Numbered from the stretch's first letter, positions 46,059 to 55,879 are shown. The stretch: DNA of 64,000 nt from Oceanobacillus_B kapialis (GCF_042685265.1 NZ_JBHUMX010000002.1), one strand, 5' to 3'. Program-made: numbers and translations. The notes: generated by a model not told the origin, from the letters alone.

Positions 46059-47891
46059 ATGAATAAAGTCGGTTTCTTTCGTTCGATTCAGATAAAGTTC
46101 ATTATAATTTATATTTTATTGCTTTTAGTTGCTATTCAGGTGATCGGTTCTTTCTTTACAACAGAGCTGGAGACTGAGTTGGTGGACTCGTATAAAAGCT
46201 CCATTAATGAACGCGTTAATTTGCTTACCCATAATTTGGAACAGGCTTTTGCCAGAGAACGCGGCGATGGAGAGGACGAAGTAACGCTTGAGGAAGAGAT
46301 TCGCGGGATCGTTGCAGAAGTAGGTTCAGGGGATATGAGTCTACAGGTTATTAACGAACAAAGCAGAGTGATCGCAACGAACAATATCCAGAATCAAAAC
46401 GATGTTGGAAAAAAAATATTTGATGAACGTGTCCAGCAGGCACTCCCTCCCGAAAGCTCCGTTATTAAAAAGGAGATGGAGGATAGACAAACTCAGGATC
46501 AATTATATGTAATTGCGCAGCCTCTTTATAAGGAGGAAGGTGTGGCCGCAGGAGTGTTGTACATTATAGCTAACATGGAAACTGTTTATGACCAACTTCA
46601 GAGCATAAACGATATCTTTCTTAAAGGTTCCATACTGGCTATTGTGGTTTCCGCCTTCATCGGTATTTTAGTAGCACGAACGATTACAAAGCCTATTATG
46701 GAAATGCGTCGTCAGGCTCAATTGATGGCCAGAGGAGATTTCACCCAAAAGGTAAACGTATATGGGCGAGATGAGATCGGTCATCTAGCGGAAACGTTTA
46801 ATGACTTAAATAGCCGGCTTAAGCATTCCTATGCAACGATTGAAGAGGAGCGAAGAAAGCTTAGCTCTGTCCTCTCCAATATGTCAGATGGGGTTATTGC
46901 AACGGACAATACGGGTGCTATTACGTTAATGAATGAAGCTGCTGGTAGGTTAATTAGCCATGACCCCGATGATATTATTGGGGAATTACTAATTGATGTC
47001 ATGCAGCTGGAGGATAAAATTGTAGATATTACAGAGCTACAGGAAAGTGGCTCGATGATCATTGATTTTAGTACTGAGGAAGAAGAATTCCTCGTTAGAG
47101 CAAATTTCTCTACCGTCGTGGATGACGAGGAGGAAGTGACTGGTTTTATCACTGTAATTAGTGATGTAACTGAGCAGGAAAAAGTGGAACAGGAACGCAG
47201 AGAGTTTGTTTCCAATGTATCGCATGAGCTCCGGACACCACTTACGACGATGCGAAGTTATATAGAAGCATTAAATGATGGTGCTTGGAAGGACAAAGAA
47301 ATTGCACCAAGATTCCTTGATGTGGCCCAAAATGAAACAGATCGTATGATTCGTATGGTGAATGACCTCTTACAGCTGTCCAAAATGGATGCCAAGGAAT
47401 ATCCTTTGCAGAAGGAACGGACAGAGTTTGTTAGCTACTTCCACCAAATCATTGACCGTTTTGAAATGAATATTCCAGAGCATATAACGTTGCAGCGTGA
47501 TTTGCCACGAGGGAAATATTTAGTTTGGCTTGATAAAGATAAAATGACCCAGGTGCTTGATAATATTATTTCCAATGCGATCAAGTATTCACCAGAGGGT
47601 GGAACCATTCAGTTGAAGGTGGAAAGCAACCGGCACCACCTCCTAGTCAGTATTCAAGACCAAGGAATGGGAATAGCCTATGATAAACTGGAAAGAATTT
47701 TTGAACGTTTTTATCGAGCGGACAAAGCACGGACACGAAAGCTTGGTGGTACAGGGTTAGGTTTAGCCATAGCCAAGGAGCTTGTTGAAGTACACCACGG
47801 AAAAATCTGGGCGAAAAGTATGGAAGGGAAAGGGACGACTATTTTCTTTACACTACCGCTTATGAATAAGAAGTGGAGGGGTGACCGATGA
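46059..47891 (+). CDS. walK: Sensor histidine kinase WalK
   Basis: Membrane sensor of cell-wall status, phosphorylating WalR. 610 residues: a membrane segment near 10-30, an extracellular Cache-like loop, a second segment near 185-205, HAMP, PAS, then HisKA with the phospho-His in SHELRTPLTTMRSY and the ATPase boxes NAIKYSPEGG, DQGMGI and GGTGLGLAIAKELV. Six bases separate it from walR, and it overlaps walH by 4. Confidence 0.97.
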   Translation: MNKVGFFRSIQIKFIIIYILLLLVAIQVIGSFFTTELETELVDSYKSSINERVNLLTHNLEQAFARERGDGEDEVTLEEEIRGIVAEVGSGDMSLQVINEQSRVIATNNIQNQNDVGKKIFDERVQQALPPESSVIKKEMEDRQTQDQLYVIAQPLYKEEGVAAGVLYIIANMETVYDQLQSINDIFLKGSILAIVVSAFIGILVARTITKPIMEMRRQAQLMARGDFTQKVNVYGRDEIGHLAETFNDLNSRLKHSYATIEEERRKLSSVLSNMSDGVIATDNTGAITLMNEAAGRLISHDPDDIIGELLIDVMQLEDKIVDITELQESGSMIIDFSTEEEEFLVRANFSTVVDDEEEVTGFITVISDVTEQEKVEQERREFVSNVSHELRTPLTTMRSYIEALNDGAWKDKEIAPRFLDVAQNETDRMIRMVNDLLQLSKMDAKEYPLQKERTEFVSYFHQIIDRFEMNIPEHITLQRDLPRGKYLVWLDKDKMTQVLDNIISNAIKYSPEGGTIQLKVESNRHHLLVSIQDQGMGIAYDKLERIFERFYRADKARTRKLGGTGLGLAIAKELVEVHHGKIWAKSMEGKGTTIFFTLPLMNKKWRGDR

Positions 47892-49195
47892 AACTTGAAA
47901 CGACCAAATCGTTCGTTTTGGTTGTGCTTATTGGGATGAGTTTACTACTGACATTTGGCCTTTGGACGCATCAGCCATCAGAAGGTGATGCATCGTTGAC
48001 CGGTGAAGGCAATTATACGGAGGGGAACCTTGGCGGTACAGAGGAGTCGTTAAAGACCATCGTCGAGCCCTCTTCGATTATCTTTCATGATAATGGGAGC
48101 CATTATGGGTTCCCAAATCCCGCAAACCAACGTAATTTTTATGGAGAAATACAAGAGTGGTCGATGAGTAATTTTCAGGTTCCCCAAATCCTGAGTGATC
48201 AAAGTGATGCAGATATGGAAATAAACTTCCCGGATGCATTACCTATGTCTATTGTTGGCAGGCTGTTTAATTTAAGTGAGTCTGTCGAAAATCCACCAAC
48301 GTGGTCCTTTGACCGTATGACGTTTGATTATGAAGAAGAGAACAATTTATTACGTGTGACCTTTGATTCGGTAGATCGACAACGCCAAGCGAGAGCAACG
48401 ATTCACGATTCAAATAGCTTGGGGTTATTTCAGACTACAGTGGAAGATAAAGAGGGCTTAATCCCTTATATTCTTTTTGCAGAGGGCTCAGAGGAAATTT
48501 ATGTGCCGAGTCAAACAAGTGGCTTACACAATTATACGCTGTCGATCATAGATATTAACCCACAAATGTTAGTTAACTCCTTGTTCCGGGATCCAGAGGT
48601 AGTTAGTCGGTCTCTATCTCCATATGGAACTGTCTATACAGACTATGTACGGGAGTTAAGAATACGACAAAACGGACAGGTTGCAGATTTTATAAACCCT
48701 ATTTCAAATGATGGAATCCCACCACAGAAACTGGATTTGCTTGACCTTAGTATGAGTAATATTTCCTCCCACGGTGGCTGGAACAATGATTATAAGCTAT
48801 TTTCAATTAATAGACGTGAAGAAAGGGTTCGTTATCAGATGTATTATCAGGACTACCCGGTTTTTGATAGTGGCCTAACAATGATTGAACAGGAATTCGG
48901 TAACCAAACGCTTTTAAGCTATCAGCGTCCGATGTTCCGGATAAATTCTGTTATTGACGACCCGGAGGTTAAAGATCTAGCGAGTGGCGAAGAAATTATT
49001 GCCTATTTAAGGAATAATGATGGAGAAGGCTATTCTATAGATAATATTGAGGATATTCGCATTGGCTATGACCTCACGTACAATGATAATGCGAGTACCG
49101 ATTTTCTCGGCCTTAAAGCCAAATGGTTTATGAAGCATAATGGCTCTTGGCGGGCGATAAAGGAGGAGAACATGGATGCAATGGAGTCAAATTAA
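47888..49195 (+). CDS. walH: WalK regulator WalH (YycH)
   Basis: Single-span membrane protein that restrains WalK in B. subtilis together with WalI. 435 residues: a short cytoplasmic N-terminus, one membrane helix (about 9-26, SFVLVVLIGMSLLLTFGLW), then a large extracellular YycH domain. It overlaps walK (ATGA) and walI (20 bases), so the five genes are tightly coupled. Confidence 0.95.
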   Translation: MKLETTKSFVLVVLIGMSLLLTFGLWTHQPSEGDASLTGEGNYTEGNLGGTEESLKTIVEPSSIIFHDNGSHYGFPNPANQRNFYGEIQEWSMSNFQVPQILSDQSDADMEINFPDALPMSIVGRLFNLSESVENPPTWSFDRMTFDYEEENNLLRVTFDSVDRQRQARATIHDSNSLGLFQTTVEDKEGLIPYILFAEGSEEIYVPSQTSGLHNYTLSIIDINPQMLVNSLFRDPEVVSRSLSPYGTVYTDYVRELRIRQNGQVADFINPISNDGIPPQKLDLLDLSMSNISSHGGWNNDYKLFSINRREERVRYQMYYQDYPVFDSGLTMIEQEFGNQTLLSYQRPMFRINSVIDDPEVKDLASGEEIIAYLRNNDGEGYSIDNIEDIRIGYDLTYNDNASTDFLGLKAKWFMKHNGSWRAIKEENMDAMESN

Positions 49196-50126
49196 AACCC
49201 TGTTTATCCTCTGTTTTCTTATCCTTGATGTTTATTTGCTATTGCAATTTATTGATAAGCAGGATAGAGCAGACCAAGAGCAATACTCACGAAATAATGA
49301 CCTTACTATTCAAGAAAAATTGGAAAGTGAGGAAATCACCCTTGGTGACATTGACGTAGGGATAGAAAAAGAAGCATCTATTATTGTTTCACCAATTGAA
49401 TTTACAGAGGGACAAGTAGGGACAGTTGAAGGATTGGATAACCAGGAAACTGTAATAAATTCAAACAACCTTATTATTGGGCATATGGACGAGCCTATTC
49501 CTATAGCAGAAGAGGCCAGTGGTGAGGAAATTGGCAATACAATCGGGAATTATATTTACCGGTTCGGAGATTACCAATTTTGGCACTGGGATAAAGACTT
49601 AAACGCCCTTCTTTTCTTCCAGGAGAAGGAGAACCAACCTATCTATTACAATCAATATGGCCTTTTGCTTGTTTTTCTAAATGAAGACAATGAGGTGGAG
49701 TATTACACACAATCTATTCTAGGGGATGCTAAGCAGCATGAGGAACGCACCTTGATTCCTCCACTTCGGGCAATTGAGACTTTGTATGACAATAATGAGT
49801 TATATTCCCAGGACCATGTAGACAATGTCCAATTCGGGTACCATACATGGATTCCAACTCTTTCAAGTGGAAAGCAGGTTTTTGCACCTACCTATAAGAT
49901 AACGGTAAACGGTGAGGCCGGAGATAGAGAAACCCGTGATTATTTTGTAAATGCAATTGAGGGACAAGTATTCTCCAATACAGATGAGGATTTTACTAGG
50001 GATGTCATCGTTAAAAATCTAAGCGAAGTACAGATGCTTACGCAGGACCCTGATTGGAAAGATGATATGGTTAACAAGCTAAGAAGTTTGACACAAACAG
50101 ATACAAATCGGAGTGAACTACCATGA
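49176..50126 (+). CDS. walI: WalK regulator WalI (YycI)
   Basis: Partner of WalH. 316 residues with one N-terminal membrane helix (TLFILCFLILDVYLLLQFI) and an extracellular YycI domain rich in acidic residues. The ATG at 49176 follows AGGAGGAG, both inside the walH end. It overlaps walJ by 4 bases. Confidence 0.95.
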   Translation: MQWSQIKTLFILCFLILDVYLLLQFIDKQDRADQEQYSRNNDLTIQEKLESEEITLGDIDVGIEKEASIIVSPIEFTEGQVGTVEGLDNQETVINSNNLIIGHMDEPIPIAEEASGEEIGNTIGNYIYRFGDYQFWHWDKDLNALLFFQEKENQPIYYNQYGLLLVFLNEDNEVEYYTQSILGDAKQHEERTLIPPLRAIETLYDNNELYSQDHVDNVQFGYHTWIPTLSSGKQVFAPTYKITVNGEAGDRETRDYFVNAIEGQVFSNTDEDFTRDVIVKNLSEVQMLTQDPDWKDDMVNKLRSLTQTDTNRSELP

Positions 50127-50908
50127 CACTACGTTTCAGTGTGCTTGCATCTGGGAGCACAGGAAATGCGTTTTATATAGAATCAAATAAAGAAAGATTA
50201 CTAGTTGATGCCGGGTTAAGTGGCAAACAGATGGATCTTCTTTTTGATCAAATTAATATTGATCCAGCTAATCTGACAGGCATTCTTGTTACACATGAGC
50301 ACAGTGATCATATTAAAGGGCTCGGCATTATGGCAAGAAAATATAACCTGCCAATCTTTGCGAATGAAAAGACATGGAAGGCTATGGAGCACAGCATTGG
50401 GAAGATTACGTTAGATCAGAAGTTTACTTTTAACATGGAAGAAGTGAAGACCTTTCAGGATCTAGATATAGAATCCTTTGGTGTGTCGCACGATGCTGCA
50501 GAGCCTATGTTTTACACGTTCCATCATGAAGGCAAGAAAGTGGCGCTCGTCACAGACCTTGGTTATGTCTCAGAGCGAATAAAGAAAACCGTAGAAGATG
50601 CTGATGCTTATATTTTTGAAGCGAATCACGATGTTGGCATGCTACGGATGGGACGCTACCCTTGGAATGTAAAAAGACGGATACTCGGCGATTCCGGCCA
50701 TGTTTCTAATGAAGATTGTGGACTTGCCTTGACAGATATTATAAGCAACCGCACGAAGCGCATCTATTTGGCGCATCTTAGTCTCGACAACAACATGAAA
50801 GACCTTGCCCGCATGTCAGTCGATAGTGTCCTACAGGAAAGAGGGATAAACCTTGATTTGCATGATACTGATCCGAAAATACCGACCCCTTTATATGATG
50901 TAGGGTAA
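50123..50908 (+). CDS. walJ: Metallo-hydrolase WalJ (YycJ)
   Basis: Metallo-beta-lactamase-fold protein, related to nucleases and linked to coordination of replication and division. 261 residues, with the metal motif THEHSDHIKG at about 57-66, then VTDLGYVSE, EANHD, and the C-terminal LAHLS. Coupled to walI. Substrate in the cell is not settled. Confidence 0.95.
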   Translation: MTLRFSVLASGSTGNAFYIESNKERLLVDAGLSGKQMDLLFDQINIDPANLTGILVTHEHSDHIKGLGIMARKYNLPIFANEKTWKAMEHSIGKITLDQKFTFNMEEVKTFQDLDIESFGVSHDAAEPMFYTFHHEGKKVALVTDLGYVSERIKKTVEDADAYIFEANHDVGMLRMGRYPWNVKRRILGDSGHVSNEDCGLALTDIISNRTKRIYLAHLSLDNNMKDLARMSVDSVLQERGINLDLHDTDPKIPTPLYDVG

Positions 50909-51082
50909 GGAAGGTATTTCCCACCACTCTCCTTATAGTAAGATATTGCTTGCAGCTTCATATCCTTTTGGGTTTGGGGCTGCAAGTTACATATGGAATA
51001 AATAATTTCTTGTTTATTATATTTGCCATTAAGGAATACTATACTAGAATGATTAGACTTTCGGATAAAAGGGGATATCACA

Positions 51083-52297
51083 ATGGGCTATTATGATCAG
51101 AACTACCCACCAAACCCTCATCGCCGGAAAAATAAAGGTTGGCTTGTCCCGGTGTTACTTGGGATTATCATTGGTATTCTTCTTGTGGTTGTCGCCTTGC
51201 CGGCATTACAGGAGAACAATGTGCTACCAGGCAATTCTGCAGAACAAGATCAACAAGAAGGCGCTAGTATAAACGAGGGAACTCAAGGAACGAGTAACAC
51301 TGTAAATGTAGATGTCTCTACTCAAATTACAGAAATAGTCGAGCAGGTGACACCTGCAGTAGTTGGTGTGATTAATATTCAGCAGCAAGGTGATTTCTGG
51401 CAACAACAGGAGTCAAATCAGGCTGGAGAAGGATCAGGTGTTATTTATAAAAACGAAGACGGAACAGCCTATGTTGTGACCAACCATCATGTTATTGAAG
51501 GCGCTGATAGCGTCGAAGTTGTTTTAGCTGATGAGACACATATTGAAGCAGAAATAGTCGGCAGTGATATATTCTCTGACTTAGCCGTATTAAGAATGAG
51601 CGGAGAAGAAGTGGAACAGACGATTGAACTGGGATCCTCAGAAAGTGTAAAGGTTGGAGAGCCTGCTATTGCCATTGGAAATCCGCTTGGCCTGATGTTC
51701 TCAAGCTCTGTAACACAGGGAGTTATTAGCGGAACAGAGCGGACCATTCCACAGGATTTTGACCAGGATGGACGCGCTGATTGGCAAGCGGAGGTTATCC
51801 AAACAGATGCAGCAATCAATCCAGGTAACAGTGGCGGAGCGTTAATTAATATTAATGGGCAGCTAATTGGAATTAATTCCATGAAAATTAACCAAGCAGC
51901 AGTTGAAGGAATTGGCTTTGCTATCCCAATTGACTCGGCTCTTCCAATTGTCGAAGAACTGGAAACAACAGGTGAAGTAACCAGACCTTACTTAGGAGTA
52001 GAGATTTATTCCTTAGACGAAGTGCCACAAGCCGAATGGAGAGATACACTCAATTTGCCTAATGAGGTAGAGGGTGGCGTCTATGTATGGAGCGTAGAGC
52101 CGTTATCCCCAGCAGATCAAGCAGGCTTAAAACGATTAGATGTCATTACAGAATTAGACGGAACCGCAGTAAATAATATGATCGAGCTTCGTAAAATTCT
52201 GTATCAGGAAAAAGAAATTGGCGAGGAAGTCACGGTCACCTACTACCGTGAAGGCGAAAGAAATGAAACGACTTTAACGCTAGGAACACAGGAGTAG
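51083..52297 (+). CDS. htrA: Membrane-anchored serine protease HtrA
   Basis: DegP/HtrA-family quality-control protease outside the membrane. 404 residues: a cytoplasmic Pro/Lys-rich start, one membrane helix (about 18-42), a low-complexity linker, a trypsin-like domain with His in TNHHVIEGA, Asp in SDLAVLRM and Ser in GNSGGAL, and a C-terminal PDZ domain. It follows walJ after 174 bases, as in B. subtilis (yyxA). RlmH, which follows there, is not found here. Confidence 0.96.
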   Translation: MGYYDQNYPPNPHRRKNKGWLVPVLLGIIIGILLVVVALPALQENNVLPGNSAEQDQQEGASINEGTQGTSNTVNVDVSTQITEIVEQVTPAVVGVINIQQQGDFWQQQESNQAGEGSGVIYKNEDGTAYVVTNHHVIEGADSVEVVLADETHIEAEIVGSDIFSDLAVLRMSGEEVEQTIELGSSESVKVGEPAIAIGNPLGLMFSSSVTQGVISGTERTIPQDFDQDGRADWQAEVIQTDAAINPGNSGGALININGQLIGINSMKINQAAVEGIGFAIPIDSALPIVEELETTGEVTRPYLGVEIYSLDEVPQAEWRDTLNLPNEVEGGVYVWSVEPLSPADQAGLKRLDVITELDGTAVNNMIELRKILYQEKEIGEEVTVTYYREGERNETTLTLGTQE

Positions 52298-52344
52298 AAA
52301 AAAGCGGACGCGGCCGTTGAACTGAACGTGGCTGTTTCTAGAAA

Positions 52345-52380
52345 GAAAAGCTATCCTTTTAAAAGAAAGGATAGCTTTTA
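52345..52380 (+). terminator. Terminator after htrA
   Basis: AAAAGCTATCCTTT and AAAGGATAGCTTTT arms around TAAAAG; the T-tract belongs to the stem. Confidence 0.8.
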
Positions 52381-52396
52381 TGGTTCCAGCCCCCTA

Positions 52397-52569
52397 TTAT
52401 CCACAGAAATTAAAAGTTATGCACAGTTCGTGGATAATTTTTTGGAGGAAATCTATATATAGTATAGAAAAACTGTTCGGCAACAAAATAACTACGAACA
52501 CTTGTGCATATGTGCATAAGTTTGTGGATAAGTTGGTGTTTTCCACATGAAAAAGGCTAGTTATCCACC
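52397..52569. other. DnaA-box cluster after htrA
   Basis: Perfect boxes at 52397-52405 (plus) and 52523-52531 (minus); near boxes TTATGCACA (52417-52425), CGTGGATAA (52429-52437), TGTGCATAT (52503-52511), TGTGCATAA (52511-52519) and TTATCCACC (52561-52569). B. subtilis has a DnaA-box cluster beside yydA at the equivalent place, to my recollection. With the terminator it fills the 314-base gap. Confidence 0.85.
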
Positions 52570-52611
52570 ACTTTTCAACAGAAATGATGTATAAGGCTGT
52601 TTATAACTTTC

Positions 52612-52998
52612 TTAAACGACTATTTTCCCCCGAACATGCTGCCAAACTAACAGTAAAAGAATGAGCATCACAATATCTAGTCTTGCTTCAAAGGCAAAGG
52701 ATAAAATTCCTTTGTTAAATAAAATAGGAAGTTTAGAGAAGTACAATGCGCCAAACATAATGAGCAATAACGGCGGTACAGCAAGACGAATATAAAGCCT
52801 ACCAGCAATTAAAATACCACAACCAAGCTCCACAATTGCCACAAGAAATAAAGTCGCTTCCGGAAAAGGGAGCCCCATGCTAGCAAACATTCCTCTGAAA
52901 TCACTAACCATCAGCTTCATAATCCCAGAAACAATAAAGACAAAACCAATTGCATAGCAGATCCATGTATATGTCTGCATGGACAATTTAACCTTCAC
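52612..52998 (-). CDS. DoxX family membrane protein
   Basis: 128 residues with four membrane segments and the DoxX pattern (YAIGFVFIVSGIMKL, then AIVELGCGILIAGRL). The GTG start at 52998 follows GGAGGTGAT by 5 bases, a strong site. Members of the family associate with redox or terminal oxidase processes, but the role here is unknown. It occupies the place where rlmH lies in B. subtilis. Confidence 0.85.
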   Translation of the reverse strand: MKVKLSMQTYTWICYAIGFVFIVSGIMKLMVSDFRGMFASMGLPFPEATLFLVAIVELGCGILIAGRLYIRLAVPPLLLIMFGALYFSKLPILFNKGILSFAFEARLDIVMLILLLLVWQHVRGKIVV

Positions 52999-53085
52999 AT
53001 TAAATCACCTCCAGTTTTCAAACATTCCTATATGTAACTATATGCAAGCAGATGGACAACCTTGCTAAGGATTTTATTGAAAGTG

Positions 53086-53789
53086 TGGTTGATTGGGCGT
53101 TGTTGTGGTTGATAGGATGTGGTTCGTGGTTGATAGGAAGGGTGTCGTGGTTGATGGAAAGGGTGTCGTGGTTGATAGGAGAGCGGTTGTGGTTGATGGG
53201 AAAGCGGTTGTGGTTGATAGGAGAGCGTTCGTGGTTGATGGGAGAGCAGTCGTGGTTGATGGGAGAGCGTTCGTGGTTGATAGGAAAGCCCTCGTGGTCG
53301 ATAGGAAGGCTCACGTGGTCGATAGGAAAGCCCTCCTGGTCGATAGGAAAGCCCTCCTGGTCGATAGGAAAGCCCTCCTGGTCGATAGGAAGGCCCTCGT
53401 GGTCGATAGGAAGGCTCACGTGGTTGATGGGAGAGCAGTCGTGGTTGATGGGAGAGCAGTCGTGGTTGATGGGAGAGCGTTCGTGGTTGATAGGAAAGCC
53501 CTCGTGGTCGATAGGAAGGCTCACGTGGTCGATAGGAAAGCCCTCCTGGTCGATAGGAAAGCCCTCCTGGTCGATAGGAAAGCCTTCCTGGTCGATAGGA
53601 AGGCCCTCGTGGTCGATAGGAAGGCTCACGTGGTTGATGGGAGAGCAGTCGTGGTTGATGGGAGAGCAGTCGTGGTCGATAGGAAAGCCCTCGTGGTCGA
53701 TAGGAAAGCCCTCGTGGTCGATAGGAAGGCTCTCCCGGTCGATAGAACAGCACCCCCGGTCGATAGAACAGCCCACCTGGTTGATTAAA
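53086..53789. repeat. Tandem array 2: about 33 units of 21 bp, core TGGTTGATAGG/TGGTCGATAGG
   Basis: From 53106 on, units start every 21 bases without exception to the last partial one; the first (53086) is 20 bp. The core is TGGT(T/C)GAT(A/G)GG; the remaining 10 bases come from a small set (AAAGCCCTCC, AAGGCTCACG, AGAGCAGTCG, AGAGCGTTCG and others). Units 9-18 (53253-53462) recur as units 19-28 (53463-53672), a 210-bp duplication with one base change in the spacers. Four of six frames are open only because of the period. It lies in the 978-base divergent gap between the DoxX and ABC genes. Confidence 0.97.
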
Positions 53790-53857
53790 ATCAAACATCG
53801 TTAATAAAACTGTTTATCCAATACGAGTAACCATGTTTCCACACTTACTTGACTGCC

Positions 53858-53876
53858 CGCCTAGCAAATCTAGGCG
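53858..53876. repeat. Short hairpin after array 2
   Basis: CGCCTAG-CAAAT-CTAGGCG, a perfect 7-bp stem between array 2 and the ABC promoter. No T-tract; role unknown. Confidence 0.5.
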
Positions 53877-53915
53877 TCCTTCCTTCCAAGAGGGCGCTCC
53901 CCTTGTGATCTATCC

Positions 53916-53944
53916 TTGCCAAGCCCCTAAATTAACCTTATAAT
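53916..53944 (+). promoter_or_regulatory. Sigma-A promoter of the ABC exporter
   Basis: TTGCCA (53916-53921), 17 bases, perfect TATAAT (53939-53944), 33 bases upstream of the start codon. Confidence 0.8.
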
Positions 53945-53976
53945 TTCCTTTAGACTGTGAAAAAGGAAGTGAAGCA

Positions 53977-55692
53977 ATGTTAAGACGTTTTTTCTCCTAC
54001 TATAAACCGCATCGTCGGTTATTTATAATTGATTTCACCTCTGCCTTTTTCGTTGCCATCCTGGAACTTGCCTTCCCGGTTGCCGTGCAACGATTTATTG
54101 ATGACCTATTGCCGGGTGGAGATTGGAATTTAATTGTGACCGTAAGTATTTTGCTCTTATTGGTATATGTCATTAGTACCCTCATGCAATTTGTAGTGGT
54201 TTACTTAGGACATAAGCTCGGAATTAATATTGAAACAGATATGCGCCATGATCTGTTCCACCATGTTCAACGGCAATCATTCCGCTTTTTTGATAATACA
54301 AAAACTGGACATATTATGAGCCGTATCACGAATGACCTTTTCGATATTGGCGAGCTTGCTCATCATGGGCCAGAGGATTTCTTTATTTCGATCATGACAT
54401 TCATCGGGGCGTTTCTTATCATGTTCACGATCAATGTGAAGCTTGCCCTCATCATTTTAATTGCTGTCCCAATTCTTATCTTCTTGATTACATTCAGCAA
54501 TATTAAAATGAATAAGGCATGGAAGCGAATGTATGAGGAAATTGCTGGTGTAAATGCACGGGTAGAAGATGCTGTTTCTGGTGTACGTGTTGTACAATCT
54601 TTCACGAATGAAAAGTTTGAAATGGAGCGTTTCTCTAAGGATAATAACAACTTCCGTATTGCCAAAATAGGTGCATACAAAGTAATGGCATTTGTGCACT
54701 CCAACATTTATATGATGATGCGCCTCATTACATTGCTTGTGCTTGTAGTTGGTGCATGGCTAACTTATCAAAATGAACTGCAGTACGGAGAGCTTGTCAG
54801 CTTTGTTTTATTTGTAAATGTACTCTTTAATCCAATTCAAAAAATTACGGCATTGCTGGAGCTTTACCCTAAAGGAATGGCCGGCTTTAAACGATTTATG
54901 GATCTAATGGATATGGAACCAGATGTAGAGGATAAAGCAGACGCGAAAAGAGTGGAAACCTTAAAAGGTGACATCGCATTTAATAAGGTCACCTTCGCTT
55001 ATGAAAAAACCCAGCGTCCTGTACTAAATGAGCTAAGTTTTTCGATTAATGCAGGTGAAACAATTGCCTTTGTTGGGCCATCAGGTGCGGGTAAAACAAC
55101 TATTTGTTCCCTCATCCCACGATTTTACGATGTGGATCAAGGTGGAATCAGTATCGATGGGCTGGACATTCGTGATATGACGAAGGAATCCCTACGTGCG
55201 CAAATCGGGATTGTGCAGCAGGATGTTTTCCTCTTTACGGGAACATTGAGAGAAAACATTGCCTACGGAAAGCTTGATGCAACAAATGAAGAAATTGAGC
55301 AAGCTGCGCGTCAGGCCCATATGGAGGAATTCATTAAGGAGCTGCCTGATGGCTATGAAACACAGGTAGGAGAACGCGGATTGAAATTATCAGGAGGACA
55401 AAAGCAGCGGATTGCGATCGCGCGCATGTTCCTCAAGAACCCGCCAATTCTTATTCTTGATGAAGCAACTTCAGCCTTGGATACAGAAACCGAAACCATT
55501 ATCCAAAAAGCTTTAACAGAGCTTGCCAAGGATCGTACGACTTTGATCATTGCGCACAGACTGGCAACCATTAAAAATGCTGATCGGATTATGGTGGTAA
55601 CAAAAGAAGGAATTGAAGAAGAAGGAAGTCATGAAGATTTATTAAAACGCGATGGTATATTTGCTCATTTGCATAAAGTGCAGATGAGGTAA
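53977..55692 (+). CDS. ABC transporter, fused permease and ATPase (multidrug/lipid exporter type)
   Basis: 571-residue half transporter that should dimerise. Six membrane segments (about 15-300) precede the nucleotide-binding domain with Walker A GPSGAGKTTI, Q-loop, signature LSGGQKQR, Walker B ILILDEATSALD and switch His in IAHRLAT. The family includes Sav1866, YfiB and YknU; the substrate cannot be read from sequence. No partner half-gene adjoins, so a homodimer is likely. A terminator follows directly. Confidence 0.93.
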   Translation: MLRRFFSYYKPHRRLFIIDFTSAFFVAILELAFPVAVQRFIDDLLPGGDWNLIVTVSILLLLVYVISTLMQFVVVYLGHKLGINIETDMRHDLFHHVQRQSFRFFDNTKTGHIMSRITNDLFDIGELAHHGPEDFFISIMTFIGAFLIMFTINVKLALIILIAVPILIFLITFSNIKMNKAWKRMYEEIAGVNARVEDAVSGVRVVQSFTNEKFEMERFSKDNNNFRIAKIGAYKVMAFVHSNIYMMMRLITLLVLVVGAWLTYQNELQYGELVSFVLFVNVLFNPIQKITALLELYPKGMAGFKRFMDLMDMEPDVEDKADAKRVETLKGDIAFNKVTFAYEKTQRPVLNELSFSINAGETIAFVGPSGAGKTTICSLIPRFYDVDQGGISIDGLDIRDMTKESLRAQIGIVQQDVFLFTGTLRENIAYGKLDATNEEIEQAARQAHMEEFIKELPDGYETQVGERGLKLSGGQKQRIAIARMFLKNPPILILDEATSALDTETETIIQKALTELAKDRTTLIIAHRLATIKNADRIMVVTKEGIEEEGSHEDLLKRDGIFAHLHKVQMR

Positions 55693-55705
55693 GATAATGA
55701 AAAAT

Positions 55706-55748
55706 AAAAGCGCTAGAGCCATATTAGTTAATGGTTTTAGCGCTTTTA
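55706..55748 (+). terminator. Terminator after the ABC gene
   Basis: AAAAGCGCTA and TAGCGCTTTT arms with an inner GCCAT/ATGG pairing, then ATTTC. Confidence 0.8.
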
Positions 55749-55879
55749 TTTCATTTCCAGTTTCTGAAAGTATTCTTCTAAAGCAGAACAAGCAAGGTCC
55801 AAACTTTGTTAGACTTAACTTAAACAATAAAAAGAAATTCAGGGAAAAGATTAAAGATAATCAATTAAGGAGGAGTTAA

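Noticed and set aside
53018..53804. Open frames of 231-258 codons on both strands across array 2
   Set aside because: They arise because a 21-bp period keeps every frame in phase; none has a ribosome-binding site, four overlap each other, and the peptides are pure heptad repeats.
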